This document shows, one piece after another, positions 28,400 to 39,571 of a stretch of DNA of 64,000 nucleotides. The stretch's first letter is position 1; every line of letters starts with the position of its first letter. The translations under genes were made by a program, and so were the position numbers. The stretch spans positions 1 through 64,000 of the forward strand of contig DAORPQ010000003.1 in NCBI GenBank assembly GCA_035442025.1, in the 5' to 3' direction. Under the pieces are notes generated by a model, which saw only the letters and a program-made list of their open reading frames with translations, ran no database searches and had not been told where the DNA came from. The DNA is from Competibacter_A sp003527885 (GTDB taxonomy: Bacteria > Pseudomonadota > Gammaproteobacteria > Competibacterales > Competibacteraceae).

Positions 28400-28429
28400 C
28401 GCTCACTCATCATCGCAAGGTTTCGACGG

Positions 28430-29866
28430 ATGGAATGGGAAACGGTCATCGGGCTGGAAATCCACGCCCAACTCGCCACCAAGAGCAAAATTTTCTCCGG
28501 CGCCGCGACCGCCTACGGCGCCGAACCGAACACCCAAGCGTGCGCCATCGATCTCGGCCTGCCGGGCGTGCTGCCGGTGTTGAACCGTGAAGTGGTTCGC
28601 ATGGCGGTGATGCTGGGCTTGGCCATCGGCGCCGAGGTGGCGCGGCGCTCGGTCTTCGCCCGCAAGAATTACTTTTATCCCGACCTGCCCAAGGGCTACC
28701 AAATCAGCCAGTACGAGCTGCCGGTGGTGCAAAAGGGCCAGTTGACCGTCGACTTGGACGACGGAACCAGCAAGCCCATCGGCATCACCCGCGCCCATCT
28801 GGAGGAGGACGCCGGCAAATCGCTGCACGAGGATTTTCACGGCCAGTCGGGGATCGACCTCAACCGGGCCGGCACGCCGCTTTTGGAAATCGTCTCCGAG
28901 CCGGACTTGCGTTCGGCCAAGGAAGCGGTGGCCTACATGAAAAAGCTGCACCAGCTGGTGGTTTATCTGGGCATCTGCGACGGCAACATGCAGGAAGGCT
29001 CCTTCCGTTGCGACGCCAATGTGTCGGTACGGCGCAAGAATGACCCCAAGCTCGGCACCCGCGCCGAAATCAAGAACCTCAATTCGTTCCGCTTCGTCGA
29101 GCGAGCGATCGAATTCGAGATCGAGCGGCAAATCGACTTGATCGAAGCCGGCGGCAAGGTGGTGCAGGAAACCCGGCTTTACGACCCGGACAAAGGCGAA
29201 ACCCGGTCGATGCGGGGCAAGGAGGAAGCCAACGATTACCGCTACTTCCCCGACCCCGACCTGTTGCCGCTGGTCATCGACGAGGCGTTCATCGCGGCCG
29301 CTCGCGCCGGCCTGCCGGAATTGCCCGACGCCAAGAAGCAACGCTTCACGACGCAATACGGCCTATCGGCTTACGATGCCGGGGTGCTGACCACCAGCCG
29401 CGCCTTGGCCGATTACTACGAAGCGACCGTCGCGGCGCTGGCCGGAGAGCCGAAGCTGTGCGCCAATTGGGTGATGGGCGATCTGTCGGCCTTCCTGAAC
29501 AAGGACAATCGCGACATCGCCGCCAGCCCGGTCAGCCCGACGCGCTTGGCCGGCCTGCTGCGGCGGATTCAAGATCGAACCATCTCCGGTAAAATCGCCA
29601 AGGAGGTGTTCGAGGCGCTGTGGGCCGGCGAGGGCGACACCGACGCCATCATCGAAAAGCGCGGCCTGAAACAGATCACCGACAGCTCCGCCATCGAACA
29701 GGTGATCGATGAAGCGATCGCGGCCAACCCCGAGCAACTGGCGCAGTACCGCGCCGGCAAGGACAAGCTGTTCGCCTTTTTCGTCGGTCAGGTGATGAAA
29801 GCCTCCAAGGGCAAAGCCAACCCACAACAGGTGAACGATCTGCTGACGGTGAAGCTGAAAGGCTGA
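28430..29866 (+). CDS. gatB: Asp-tRNA(Asn)/Glu-tRNA(Gln) amidotransferase subunit B
   Basis: 478 residues. The GatB kinase/amidotransferase domain binds the mischarged tRNA and activates the acid side chain. Landmarks are IGLEIHAQLAT, KNYFYPDLPKGYQISQYE, RAEIKNLNSFRFVERAI and a C-terminal YqeY-like tail domain (about 325-478). It ends the gat operon; hslO starts 18 bp later on the same strand and may be co-transcribed. Confidence 0.98.
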   Translation: MEWETVIGLEIHAQLATKSKIFSGAATAYGAEPNTQACAIDLGLPGVLPVLNREVVRMAVMLGLAIGAEVARRSVFARKNYFYPDLPKGYQISQYELPVVQKGQLTVDLDDGTSKPIGITRAHLEEDAGKSLHEDFHGQSGIDLNRAGTPLLEIVSEPDLRSAKEAVAYMKKLHQLVVYLGICDGNMQEGSFRCDANVSVRRKNDPKLGTRAEIKNLNSFRFVERAIEFEIERQIDLIEAGGKVVQETRLYDPDKGETRSMRGKEEANDYRYFPDPDLLPLVIDEAFIAAARAGLPELPDAKKQRFTTQYGLSAYDAGVLTTSRALADYYEATVAALAGEPKLCANWVMGDLSAFLNKDNRDIAASPVSPTRLAGLLRRIQDRTISGKIAKEVFEALWAGEGDTDAIIEKRGLKQITDSSAIEQVIDEAIAANPEQLAQYRAGKDKLFAFFVGQVMKASKGKANPQQVNDLLTVKLKG

Positions 29867-29884
29867 GCCGACGGTCTGCCCATC

Positions 29885-30757
29885 ATGGCCGAGCGCGATT
29901 CCCTGCACCGCTTTCTCTTCGAGCGGCTGGCCGCCCGCGGTGAGATCGTCCATCTCGATACCGCGTGGCGGACGGTGCTCGAACGCCGCGCTTACCCGCC
30001 GGCGGTGCGGCAGGTGTTGGGAGAAGCGACCGCCGCCGCGGTCCTGCTGTCGGCCGCCATCCAGTTCGACGGCCTGCTGACCCTGCAAATCCAGGCACGC
30101 GGGCCGCTGCGGCTGTTGGTGGTCCAAGTCACCCCGGAGCGAACCTTGCGCGCCTTGGCTCGCTGGGACGGCGAACCGGAACCGAAACCGCTGCGGGAGT
30201 TATGCGGCGACGGCACGCTGGTGTTGACCCTCGATCCCGGTCAGGGCCGGGAACCGTATCAGGGCGTGGTGAGCTTGTGCGGCGCGACCTTGGCCGAAGC
30301 GCTGGAAGACTATTTCGAGCGCTCCGAGCAGTTGCCGACCCGGCTGCGGCTGAGCGCCGACGGACGGGTCGCCGCCGGGCTGCTGCTACAACGGTTACCC
30401 GACGCTGTCGCCGCCGACGCGGACGCTTGGAACCGCCTGGAAACGCTGGCCGCCACCCTGCAACCGGCCGAGCTGCTGGGGCTGGACGCCGCCACCCTGT
30501 TGCGCCGGCTGTTTCACGAAGAAGACGTGCGGCTGTTCAAACCGAAGGCTTTTGCCTACCGTTGCACTTGCTCGCGGGAACGCACCGCCGCCATGCTGCA
30601 TACGCTGGGAGCGACCGAACTGCGGCAAACCGTGGACGAACAGGGCGCAATCCAGGTCGATTGCGAATTTTGCGGCCACCGTTACGCCTTCGACGCCATC
30701 GACATCGCCGGCGTGCTGGCCGGCGCGGCGGCGGACGCTTCGATCACCCGCCACTGA
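29885..30757 (+). CDS. hslO: Redox-regulated holdase chaperone Hsp33
   Basis: 290 residues. The N-terminal domain has the family pattern VLLSAAIQFDGLLTLQIQ. The C-terminal redox switch keeps the four zinc cysteines as C-x-C (YRCTCSRERT) and C-x-x-C (VDCEFCGHRY). Under oxidative stress the cysteines form disulphides, zinc leaves and the protein binds unfolding clients. It lies between gatB and a membrane-protein gene that starts 5 bp after its stop. Confidence 0.97.
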   Translation: MAERDSLHRFLFERLAARGEIVHLDTAWRTVLERRAYPPAVRQVLGEATAAAVLLSAAIQFDGLLTLQIQARGPLRLLVVQVTPERTLRALARWDGEPEPKPLRELCGDGTLVLTLDPGQGREPYQGVVSLCGATLAEALEDYFERSEQLPTRLRLSADGRVAAGLLLQRLPDAVAADADAWNRLETLAATLQPAELLGLDAATLLRRLFHEEDVRLFKPKAFAYRCTCSRERTAAMLHTLGATELRQTVDEQGAIQVDCEFCGHRYAFDAIDIAGVLAGAAADASITRH

Positions 30758-30762
30758 CGCCC

Positions 30763-31275
30763 ATGCTCTTTCTGTTCAACCTGTTCCTCGACATTTGCCT
30801 GTTCCGCAAAGCGCCCCAAGACGTGCCGGCCTCGACGCCCCTGCTAAAAATGTGCCTGCTGGCTTACGCGCTGTCGGGCTTGCTGGTCCTGTTGATCAGC
30901 GCCCCGGTCGCGGTGGCGCTGTTGCAAACCCTGCTGGACATGGCGCTGTTGGGCGGGCTGCTCTATCTGGGACTGACCCTGCGCCGGCACCCGCAACGGT
31001 TCGCACAAACCCTCGGCGCCCTGACCGGTTCCGGCGCCCTGCTGGGCTCGCTGGCCTTGCCGCTGATGTTCTGGATCAGCCAACAGGGACGGGAAGGCGA
31101 TATCGAGCTACCGTCGTTACTGCTGTTGGGGTTGATGGTCTGGAGCATCGCGGTCATGGCCCACATCCTGCGCCACGCCTTCGAGACCTCTATTTGGCAG
31201 GGCGCTTTATACGCGCTGGGCTACACGTTTCTGTCCTGGACGCTGACGGGCTGGATCGGCCCGCAACCTGCCTGA
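30763..31275 (+). CDS. Conserved four-helix inner-membrane protein, function unknown
   Basis: 170 residues from the ATG at 30763; the frame is open upstream over hslO but that part is a shadow. It has four or five hydrophobic segments (about 25-50, 55-70, 80-105, 118-140, 145-165) and a short polar start (LFLDICLFRKAPQDVPASTP). I do not assign a family; the topology recalls small Yip1-like proteins. Its close spacing with hslO and position just before mpl make co-transcription likely. Confidence 0.75.
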   Translation: MLFLFNLFLDICLFRKAPQDVPASTPLLKMCLLAYALSGLLVLLISAPVAVALLQTLLDMALLGGLLYLGLTLRRHPQRFAQTLGALTGSGALLGSLALPLMFWISQQGREGDIELPSLLLLGLMVWSIAVMAHILRHAFETSIWQGALYALGYTFLSWTLTGWIGPQPA

Positions 31276-31322
31276 ACCGAACCGGCCCGTTCCGCTCTCG
31301 GACCCATCGGGGAGACTCGCAC

Positions 31323-32684
31323 ATGCACATTCATATTCTCGGTATCTGCGGCACCTTCATGGCCGGCGTCGCCCTGCTGGCCCGCGCCGCCGGCCACACC
31401 GTTTCGGGCTGCGACGCCAACGTCTATCCGCCGATGAGCACCCAACTGGCCGGGGCCGGCATCGCGCTGCGGGAAGGCTACGATCCCGGCCAACTCGCCG
31501 AATTCCAGCCCGACATGATCGTGGTCGGCAACGTGATGAGCCGGGGCCGCCCCATCGTCGAAACCCTGCTCGACGGCAACCTGCCCTACACCTCCGGGCC
31601 GGCGTGGCTGGCCGAGCACGTGCTGCGCGACCGGCACGTACTGGCGGTGGCCGGCACCCACGGCAAAACCACCACCAGCAGCCTGCTGGCCTGGATCCTG
31701 GACGACGCCGGCCTGGAACCCGGCTTCCTGATCGGCGGCATTCCGGCCAACTTCGGCCAGTCCGCCCGCTTGGGTCGCGCGCCTTTCTTTGTGGTGGAAG
31801 CGGACGAATACGACACCGCGTTTTTCGACAAGCGTTCCAAGTTCGTCCATTACCGGCCGCGCACGCTGGTGTTGAACAATCTGGAATTCGATCACGCCGA
31901 CATCTTTCCCGATCTGGCCGCCATCCAGCGCCAGTTCCATCACCTGCTGCGCACCGTGCCCGGCGCGGGCTTGGTCGTCGCCAACGGCGACGACGCGAAC
32001 TTGACTGAGGTGCTGGCGCTGGGCTGCTGGACGCCGGTGGAAAAATTCGGCGCGGGCGACTGGGAAGCACGCGATTTCGCCGCCGATGGCAGCGCCTTCG
32101 AGGTGTGCCATCAAGGTGTGCGGCAGGGCCGGGTGGCATGGTCCCAGTCGGGAGCGCATAACGTGCACAACGCGCTCGCCGCCATCGCCGCCGCCCGTCA
32201 TGCCGGCGTGCCGTCCGAGCGGGCGATCCACGCGCTGGCCCGTTTCGAAGGGGTCAAGAGACGCCTGGAAACGCGCGGCGCGGCCAACGGCGTGACGGTG
32301 TACGACGATTTCGCCCACCACCCCACCGCGATTGCCACCACGCTGGCCGGTTTGCGCGCCCGCGTCGGCGACCGGCCGATCATCGCCGTGCTGGAGCCGC
32401 GCTCCAACACCATGAAACTGGGCGTTTTCAAGGACAGCCTGGCCCCGGCGCTGGCGGCGGCGGACGCCGTGGTGCTGTACCAGGCGCCCGATCTGGGTTG
32501 GGATCTGGACGCGGTGGCGACGGCGCTCGGCTCGCGCGGGCAAGTCTGCCACACGCTCGATGACACTTTGGCCGCGATTAGAGAACGAGCCGAACCGGGT
32601 ACGCAGGTATTGATCATGAGCAACGGCGGTTTCGGCGGCATTCACGAGCGCCTGCTGCAATCCCTGCGCGCGGGTGGCGGCTGA
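31323..32684 (+). CDS. mpl: UDP-N-acetylmuramate:L-alanyl-gamma-D-glutamyl-meso-diaminopimelate ligase
   Basis: 453 residues from the ATG at 31323 (GGGGAG upstream). It is a Mur-ligase-family enzyme that attaches recycled murein tripeptide to UDP-MurNAc in the cytoplasm. The N-terminal Rossmann motif is HILGICGTFMAGVALLA, the ATP loop GTHGKTTTSSLLAW, followed by EADEYDTAFFDKRSKF and YDDFAHHPTAI. The recycling role fits the many peptidoglycan genes in this window. It converges on the hybrid kinase at 32760. Confidence 0.97.
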   Translation: MHIHILGICGTFMAGVALLARAAGHTVSGCDANVYPPMSTQLAGAGIALREGYDPGQLAEFQPDMIVVGNVMSRGRPIVETLLDGNLPYTSGPAWLAEHVLRDRHVLAVAGTHGKTTTSSLLAWILDDAGLEPGFLIGGIPANFGQSARLGRAPFFVVEADEYDTAFFDKRSKFVHYRPRTLVLNNLEFDHADIFPDLAAIQRQFHHLLRTVPGAGLVVANGDDANLTEVLALGCWTPVEKFGAGDWEARDFAADGSAFEVCHQGVRQGRVAWSQSGAHNVHNALAAIAAARHAGVPSERAIHALARFEGVKRRLETRGAANGVTVYDDFAHHPTAIATTLAGLRARVGDRPIIAVLEPRSNTMKLGVFKDSLAPALAAADAVVLYQAPDLGWDLDAVATALGSRGQVCHTLDDTLAAIRERAEPGTQVLIMSNGGFGGIHERLLQSLRAGGG

Positions 32685-32759
32685 GCGCGGCTGGCGATTT
32701 CCGGCTCGGCTCGAAGCGCGTTTCCAGGCTCGCCCGCTCTCTGCCGAAGCTGGAGGCGG

Positions 32760-34778
<2,019 letters not shown>

Positions 34779-34850
34779 ACGATGTCACACCGTCCGTTCA
34801 GTGAAACAGTTCAAGCCAAGACCCTCTCGCCCAGCAAGCTCCCGACCCGT

Positions 34851-35984
34851 TCAAGCATCGGCCACCGGCGCGCTGGGCAAGCGTTCGAACTTGGCGAGAA
34901 CGTCCGCCTCGCTGTCAGCGTACCGGGCGGCGATGGCTTCGAATTCATCCAAACAGTCCAGAAAAGCGTCCACGATATCCGGGTCGAAATGGCTCGCCCG
35001 CCCCTGGCGAATAATATTAACCGCGCGCTCGAACGGTAGCGGCGCCTTATAGACCCGCCGGGCGATCAACGCATCAAACACGTCGGCCAAGGCCATCAGG
35101 CGGGCCGGAACGGGGATGGCGTCGCCGGCCAACCCTTCGGGATAACCGGAACCGTCCCATTTTTCATGGTGGTAATGGGCGATGTCCTTGGCGATGCGCA
35201 GAAATTCCACGGGCTTCTCGGCATCCTGCTCGGCTTGTTCGATGGCGTCGCGCCCCAGCCGGCTATGCGTTTTCATGATCTCCCACTCCTGCGGGGTCAG
35301 TTTGCCCGGTTTGAGCAGGATATGGTCGGGAATGCCCACCTTGCCGATATCGTGCAAGGGCGCGGACTTGATCAACGCCTGCACGTTCTGCTCGCTCAGA
35401 AACCCCGCAAAGCGGGGATGCTCCAGCAACCGCGAGGTCAGCGCCCGCATGTAGCCTTGGGTGCGGCGCAGGTGATTGCCGGTTTCCGGGTCGCGGATTT
35501 CGGCCAGATGGGCCAGCGCCCGAATGCTGATGTCCTGAATCAGCAGGTTTTCTTCCAGCCGCCGCGCCACCTCGGCCTCCAAAACGGCGTTGCGGTCTTG
35601 CAGCCAGTCGCGGGCCAGCTTGAGATCGAGCTGGGTTTTTACCCGCGCCAGCACGACGGCCGGCTTGATCGGTTTGCTGATGTAATCCACCGCGCCCAAC
35701 GTCAGCCCGTGCTCCTCGTCGCTGCCGCGGTCCAGCGCGGTGACGAAAATGACCGGGATCCCGGCGGTCCACGGCTCCGCCTTCAGACGCTCCAGGACCA
35801 TGTAACCATCCATCTCGGGCATCATGACATCCAGCAAGATCAGGTCCGGTCGGGGCGTGCTGGCGGCCACTTGCAAGGCGCGCGAACCTGAATTCGCGGC
35901 GCGCACCCGGTAATGGGGCTGGAGCAGCTCGCTCAGCAACAGGAGGTTTTCCGGCGTGTCATCGACGATAAGAATGGTTTGCAT
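34851..35984 (-). CDS. Response regulator with HD-GYP c-di-GMP phosphodiesterase domain
   Basis: 377 residues. The receiver domain has Asp52 (ILLDVMMPEMDG) and Lys104 (YISKPIKP). The HD-GYP domain (about 150-345) has an intact site: His211-Asp212 in LHDIGKVGIPD and the signature HHEKWDGSGYPEGL (His272-Pro282). The family hydrolyses cyclic di-GMP, to pGpG or GMP. It is transcribed from the AT-rich region to its right and followed after 72 bp by the hybrid kinase, so the two probably form one phosphorelay. Confidence 0.94.
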   Translation of the reverse strand: MQTILIVDDTPENLLLLSELLQPHYRVRAANSGSRALQVAASTPRPDLILLDVMMPEMDGYMVLERLKAEPWTAGIPVIFVTALDRGSDEEHGLTLGAVDYISKPIKPAVVLARVKTQLDLKLARDWLQDRNAVLEAEVARRLEENLLIQDISIRALAHLAEIRDPETGNHLRRTQGYMRALTSRLLEHPRFAGFLSEQNVQALIKSAPLHDIGKVGIPDHILLKPGKLTPQEWEIMKTHSRLGRDAIEQAEQDAEKPVEFLRIAKDIAHYHHEKWDGSGYPEGLAGDAIPVPARLMALADVFDALIARRVYKAPLPFERAVNIIRQGRASHFDPDIVDAFLDCLDEFEAIAARYADSEADVLAKFERLPSAPVADA

Positions 35985-36293
35985 GTTGCCTTCTTAGAGC
36001 ATCCCTCACGGCTTCCCGATATACTAAGTTTTGCATCGCCCCATCAATTGGGGCCGGACACCCGGCAACCCACTGATGATAATTCCTATATTTTCTACGT
36101 TACTGTCAGAAAATTTTGATTTTTAGTATATTTAATGATACATAAATTTATTATTTGTTCAAGGGTCTATTGCAATAAATAGACCTATTTTAAATCTTCC
36201 ACCAACCGATTTGCGCCACGGACCGAGCATCGGCGGATAGTGGCCCTCGGCAAACACTCTCGCTGTCGCCTTCGGTTAAATTTGGGAAACCCC
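35985..36293. promoter_or_regulatory. AT-rich divergent intergenic region with inverted repeats
   Basis: 309 bp between the HD-GYP gene (minus) and ubiX (plus), with no gene. Positions 36080-36200 are strikingly AT-rich. A short GC hairpin GCCCCA/TGGGGC (36038-36043 with 36049-36054) lies near the HD-GYP start, and a perfect inverted repeat lies at 36164-36185. Both divergent promoters should be here, but no single -35/-10 pair is convincing. Confidence 0.5.
36164..36185. repeat. Perfect 8-bp inverted repeat in AT-rich region
   Basis: GGTCTATT (36164-36171) and AATAGACC (36178-36185) flank the six bases GCAATA. It could be an operator, or a plus-strand terminator given the following TATTTTAAAT; no plus-strand gene ends immediately before it. 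Confidence 0.6.
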
Positions 36294-36965
36294 ATGCGCC
36301 GTCCAGAACAGGCCAGCCCGACCGAACCGCCCGCCCGTCCCCCCATCATTCTCGGGATGACCGGCGCGTCGGGAGCGAGTTATGGGCTGCGGTTGCTGCA
36401 ATACCTGCTCGATACCGGCTGGCCGGTTTACTTGCTGCTGTCCAAAGCCGCCCAAATCGTGATCCACATGGAAACCGAGATGCAATTACCCGGCCGGCCG
36501 CACGCCATCCAAAAGATTTTGACCGAGCACTATCGGTGCGCCGCCGGGCAACTGCGGGTGTTCGGCCAAGACGAATGGACCGCGCCGCCCGCCAGCGGCT
36601 CGGCGCCGGCGCGGGCGATGGTGGTGTGTCCGTGCACGACCGGCGCTCTGGCGGCCATCGCCAACGGCAACAGCGACAACCTGTTGGAGCGGGCCGCCGA
36701 TGTGACCTTGAAAGAAGGGCGCAAATTGATCCTGGCGGTGCGAGAGACCCCGTTTTCCGCGATCCATCTGGAAAACATGCTGCGCTTGGCCCGCGCCGGC
36801 GCGGTGGTCCTGCCGGCCAACCCCGGTTTTTATTACCGGCCGGCCAGCGTGGCGGAACTGGTGGATTTCATCGTGGCCCGAATCCTCGATCAGTTGGAAA
36901 TTCCGCATACGCTACTGCCGCGCTGGGGCCAGCGTGAACCGGAATCGAGGTCACTTTTGCAATGA
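36294..36965 (+). CDS. ubiX: UbiX flavin prenyltransferase
   Basis: 223 residues from the ATG at 36294, with GGGAA upstream; a GTG at 36240 in the same frame is less likely. It prenylates FMN to make the cofactor of the UbiD decarboxylase in ubiquinone synthesis. Landmarks are LGMTGASGASYGLRLL, VVCPCTTGALAAIANGNSDNL and KLILAVRETPFSAIHLENM, with the FMN-binding and phosphate-binding residues conserved. Its TGA overlaps the next ATG by 4 bp (ATGA). ubiD is not in the window. Confidence 0.96.
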   Translation: MRRPEQASPTEPPARPPIILGMTGASGASYGLRLLQYLLDTGWPVYLLLSKAAQIVIHMETEMQLPGRPHAIQKILTEHYRCAAGQLRVFGQDEWTAPPASGSAPARAMVVCPCTTGALAAIANGNSDNLLERAADVTLKEGRKLILAVRETPFSAIHLENMLRLARAGAVVLPANPGFYYRPASVAELVDFIVARILDQLEIPHTLLPRWGQREPESRSLLQ

Positions 36966-37567
36966 CCGCAACCGCCACTCAAGAATTGCCGCTGTTTCCG
37001 CTCAAAACCCTCCTGTTTCCCGGCGGCGTTCTGCCGCTACGGATTTTCGAACCCCGCTATCTGGACATGATCAGCGCCTGTCTGCGCACCGACAGCGGCT
37101 TTGGCGTGGTGGCGATCCACCAAGGCCATGAAGCGGGCGGCCCGCCGACCAGCATCCATCCGGTCGGCACATTGGCGCGTATCACGGATTTCGACTCCCT
37201 GGACGACGGTTTGCTCGGCATCACCTGTCTGGGCGTGCAACGCTTGCGGGTGATCGGCCACCGGCTTCAGTCCGACCAATTGCTGCTCGGTCAGGTGTTG
37301 TGGCTGCCGGACGATCCGGTGGTACCGCCCTTACCCAGCCACCAGCCGCTCGCGCGCGTGCTGCGCGATTTACTGAAAAATGAAGGATTGGCGTCCTATG
37401 CCCGCTTTCTCGCGCCGAACTGGGAAGACGCGACCTGGATAGGCAACCGGCTGGCGGAACTGTTGCCACTCCCGCTGCACACCCGCCAAGCCTTGCTGGA
37501 GATGGACGACCCCCGGCAGCGCTTGGATGTCCTACTGGCGATTTTTCAAGAACACCGCAGCGCATGA
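36962..37567 (+). CDS. LON-substrate-binding-domain protein
   Basis: 201 residues: a stand-alone LON N-terminal (PUA-like) domain without the AAA+ or protease parts. Landmarks are ELPLFPLKTLLFPGGVLPLRIFEPRY near the start (shown here in part) and GTLARITDFDSLDDGLLGI. Bacterial homologues occur alone and their role is unknown. Start and stop overlap the neighbours by 4 bp each (ATGA), so ubiX, this gene and the hydrolase are translationally coupled. Confidence 0.92.
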   Translation: MTATATQELPLFPLKTLLFPGGVLPLRIFEPRYLDMISACLRTDSGFGVVAIHQGHEAGGPPTSIHPVGTLARITDFDSLDDGLLGITCLGVQRLRVIGHRLQSDQLLLGQVLWLPDDPVVPPLPSHQPLARVLRDLLKNEGLASYARFLAPNWEDATWIGNRLAELLPLPLHTRQALLEMDDPRQRLDVLLAIFQEHRSA

Positions 37568-38382
37568 ATTCACCGAAGAATTCGCAAATCCACCGCAAAC
37601 CGTTCACTTTTCAGGTCGACGGCCACCGCTTGCACGCCGAGCGCCTGTTGCCGGCCCAGGCCGGCGCTGGCCCCACCCTGGTTTTCCTGCACGAAGGTCT
37701 GGGCAGCATCGGTCAATGGCGGCATTTTCCGGCGGAACTGTGCGTTCGCGTCGGCCTGCCGGGTCTGGTTTACGAGCGCTGGGGGTATGGCCGCTCCGAC
37801 CCTCTAGCCGGCCCGCGTCCCGATGATTACCTGGAACGGGAGGCGCGCGACAGCCTGCCCGAGGTGCTGACGGCGTGCGGTATCGTCGATCCGCCCATCC
37901 TGTTCGGGCACAGCGACGGGGCATCCATCGCCTTGCTGTTCGCCGCCGCCTATCCCGGACGGGTCCGCGCGGCGATCTGCGAAGCCGCGCACGTTTTGAT
38001 CGAGGAAGTTTGCCTGACCGGTATCGAAGCCGCTCGCGGCGCTTACGAACGGGGCGAGCTGCGCAAAGCCCTGCATCGCTACCACGGCGCGAACACCGAT
38101 TTGGCGTTTCGGGGCTGGTGCGATACCTGGTTGCGGCCCTCGCGCCGCCGCTGGAACGTGGAAGCCGAATTGCCCCATATTACCTGCCCGACCTTGATCG
38201 TCCAGGGGATGGATGACGAATACGCCACCCGCACCCAGGTGGACGCCATCGCCGCCGGCGTGGCCGGGCTGCGGGAAATCCTGTGGCTGCCCGGCTGCGG
38301 GCACGTCCCGCACCACCAGGCGCGAGACATCGTGCTGGCAAGTGCCGCTCGTTTCATCGAGCAGCAATGCGCTACCCTTTAG
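37564..38382 (+). CDS. Alpha/beta-hydrolase fold protein
   Basis: 272 residues. It has the alpha/beta-hydrolase fold with oxyanion region VFLHEGLGSIGQW, nucleophile Ser117 in LFGHSDGASIALLFA, an acid in GMDDEYATRTQ and the catalytic His in LPGCGHVPHHQ. There is no signal peptide, so it is probably cytoplasmic. The substrate is unknown. It overlaps the LON-domain gene by 4 bp. Confidence 0.92.
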   Translation: MNSPKNSQIHRKPFTFQVDGHRLHAERLLPAQAGAGPTLVFLHEGLGSIGQWRHFPAELCVRVGLPGLVYERWGYGRSDPLAGPRPDDYLEREARDSLPEVLTACGIVDPPILFGHSDGASIALLFAAAYPGRVRAAICEAAHVLIEEVCLTGIEAARGAYERGELRKALHRYHGANTDLAFRGWCDTWLRPSRRRWNVEAELPHITCPTLIVQGMDDEYATRTQVDAIAAGVAGLREILWLPGCGHVPHHQARDIVLASAARFIEQQCATL

Positions 38383-38428
38383 GGAAGTTCGCAACCGACC
38401 CGCTCCGTCGCCGCCAAAGGATACCGTC

Positions 38429-39034
38429 ATGTCCGACTTCGAACTGGTTCAAGACCCCCCGCCGCCAGGGCCTCGTCCGAGCTGGCTGAGACGGTTGTTT
38501 CGCCCTTATGATATCGGCTTCTACCTGATGGTCATTCTGGCCTGGATCGCCAGCGTCTACACCAGCTACGACCTGGGTAGCAGCCAGCGCGTTTGGCGCT
38601 GGTTGATTCCGATTTTTGGGGTGATCTGCATCTACACCCAGTGGAATTCTGCCCTCCCCACGTTCAATGACCGGTTGCGGTTGGTCCTGCACCAGATCAT
38701 GCACTGGGGCGTGATGACGGCGCTGGCGTTCTTGCTGATCATGTCCTCGACCGGCCAATACGGCTTCACCAGCATCTTCGATTCCCGGCAAGTCAGCTTC
38801 GTCATCAGCCTGATGCTGGCCTTCAGCACCTATCTCGCCGGCCTTTATCACGACTGGCGGCTATGCGTGGTCGCCGCGTTCATCCTCGCCGGCGGGATCA
38901 TCAATATCGCCTTTACCCATTTAGCGCCCCTGTTGTTGTGGATTGGCCTGGGCCTTCTGTTGGTTTATCTGCTCGGGGCCTGGCTGTTTAACGCCCGGCA
39001 AGAGCGGCGGCCACCGGCGACCACCGGCTCCTGA
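38429..39034 (+). CDS. Six-helix membrane protein, function unknown
   Basis: 201 residues from the ATG at 38429 (AAAGG upstream). A Pro-rich cytoplasmic start (QDPPPPGPRPSWLRRLF) is followed by about six membrane segments and a polar, Arg-rich C-terminus. I recognise no family. It starts 46 bp after the hydrolase, so may belong to the same transcript. Confidence 0.75.
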   Translation: MSDFELVQDPPPPGPRPSWLRRLFRPYDIGFYLMVILAWIASVYTSYDLGSSQRVWRWLIPIFGVICIYTQWNSALPTFNDRLRLVLHQIMHWGVMTALAFLLIMSSTGQYGFTSIFDSRQVSFVISLMLAFSTYLAGLYHDWRLCVVAAFILAGGIINIAFTHLAPLLLWIGLGLLLVYLLGAWLFNARQERRPPATTGS

Positions 39035-39081
39035 ATCGCCGCTAACGGCGATACTCTCACCCTCGTCGATAAGGAGGATTT

Positions 39082-39561
39082 ATGTCGAGATCACGTTGTT
39101 TCGAGACCACTCTGCTCTCGTTGGGTCTGACCGTCGGCCTGCTTTGCGGGACCGGCGCCCAGGCCGCCGAACCCGTGAAGTCCGCCCCCCAGCCAGCCGG
39201 GGTGAAACCGGCGGCGGCCATCTCCGCGGCCAAGGCGGAACTACCTTTCCCCAACGGCGAAAAATGGACCACCGCCACCGAACGGGAAAAACTGGCCTAC
39301 CTGCTCGGCATCACCAACATGGCGATGGCCGAATACCAGTTGACCGGCCCATCGCCCAAATACCGCACCCTGGTTCCAAAAATGGTTCGATCCCTGGACG
39401 GCACGACCTTGCGGCAAATGATGGGAGCTGTGGATAGCTACTACAAAGCGAACCCCGACCAGCAGAAGCGGTCGATATTCGAAGTGGTCTGGTTCGAGGT
39501 CGTGGCGCCGAAAGCGGACGCCCTATCCCAGAAACCCAACCCGCCCGCGGCGAAAAAATAA
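39082..39561 (+). CDS. Small secreted protein, function unknown
   Basis: 159 residues with a strong AAGGAGG ribosome-binding site 8 bases before the ATG. A signal peptide ends at GAQA-AE (about residue 29), followed by a Pro/Ala linker and a compact helical domain (about 55-150, TEREKLAYLLGITNMAMAEYQ, then DGTTLRQMMGAVDSYYK). No cysteines follow the signal. It is probably periplasmic; I recognise no family. A glycine-zipper lipoprotein gene follows after 10 bp. Confidence 0.8.
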   Translation: MSRSRCFETTLLSLGLTVGLLCGTGAQAAEPVKSAPQPAGVKPAAAISAAKAELPFPNGEKWTTATEREKLAYLLGITNMAMAEYQLTGPSPKYRTLVPKMVRSLDGTTLRQMMGAVDSYYKANPDQQKRSIFEVVWFEVVAPKADALSQKPNPPAAKK

Positions 39562-39571
39562 GGGGTGAATC

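Noticed and set aside
36038..36054. GC hairpin as terminator
   Set aside because: It has a 6-bp stem, no T-tract, and lies upstream of both neighbouring genes rather than after one.
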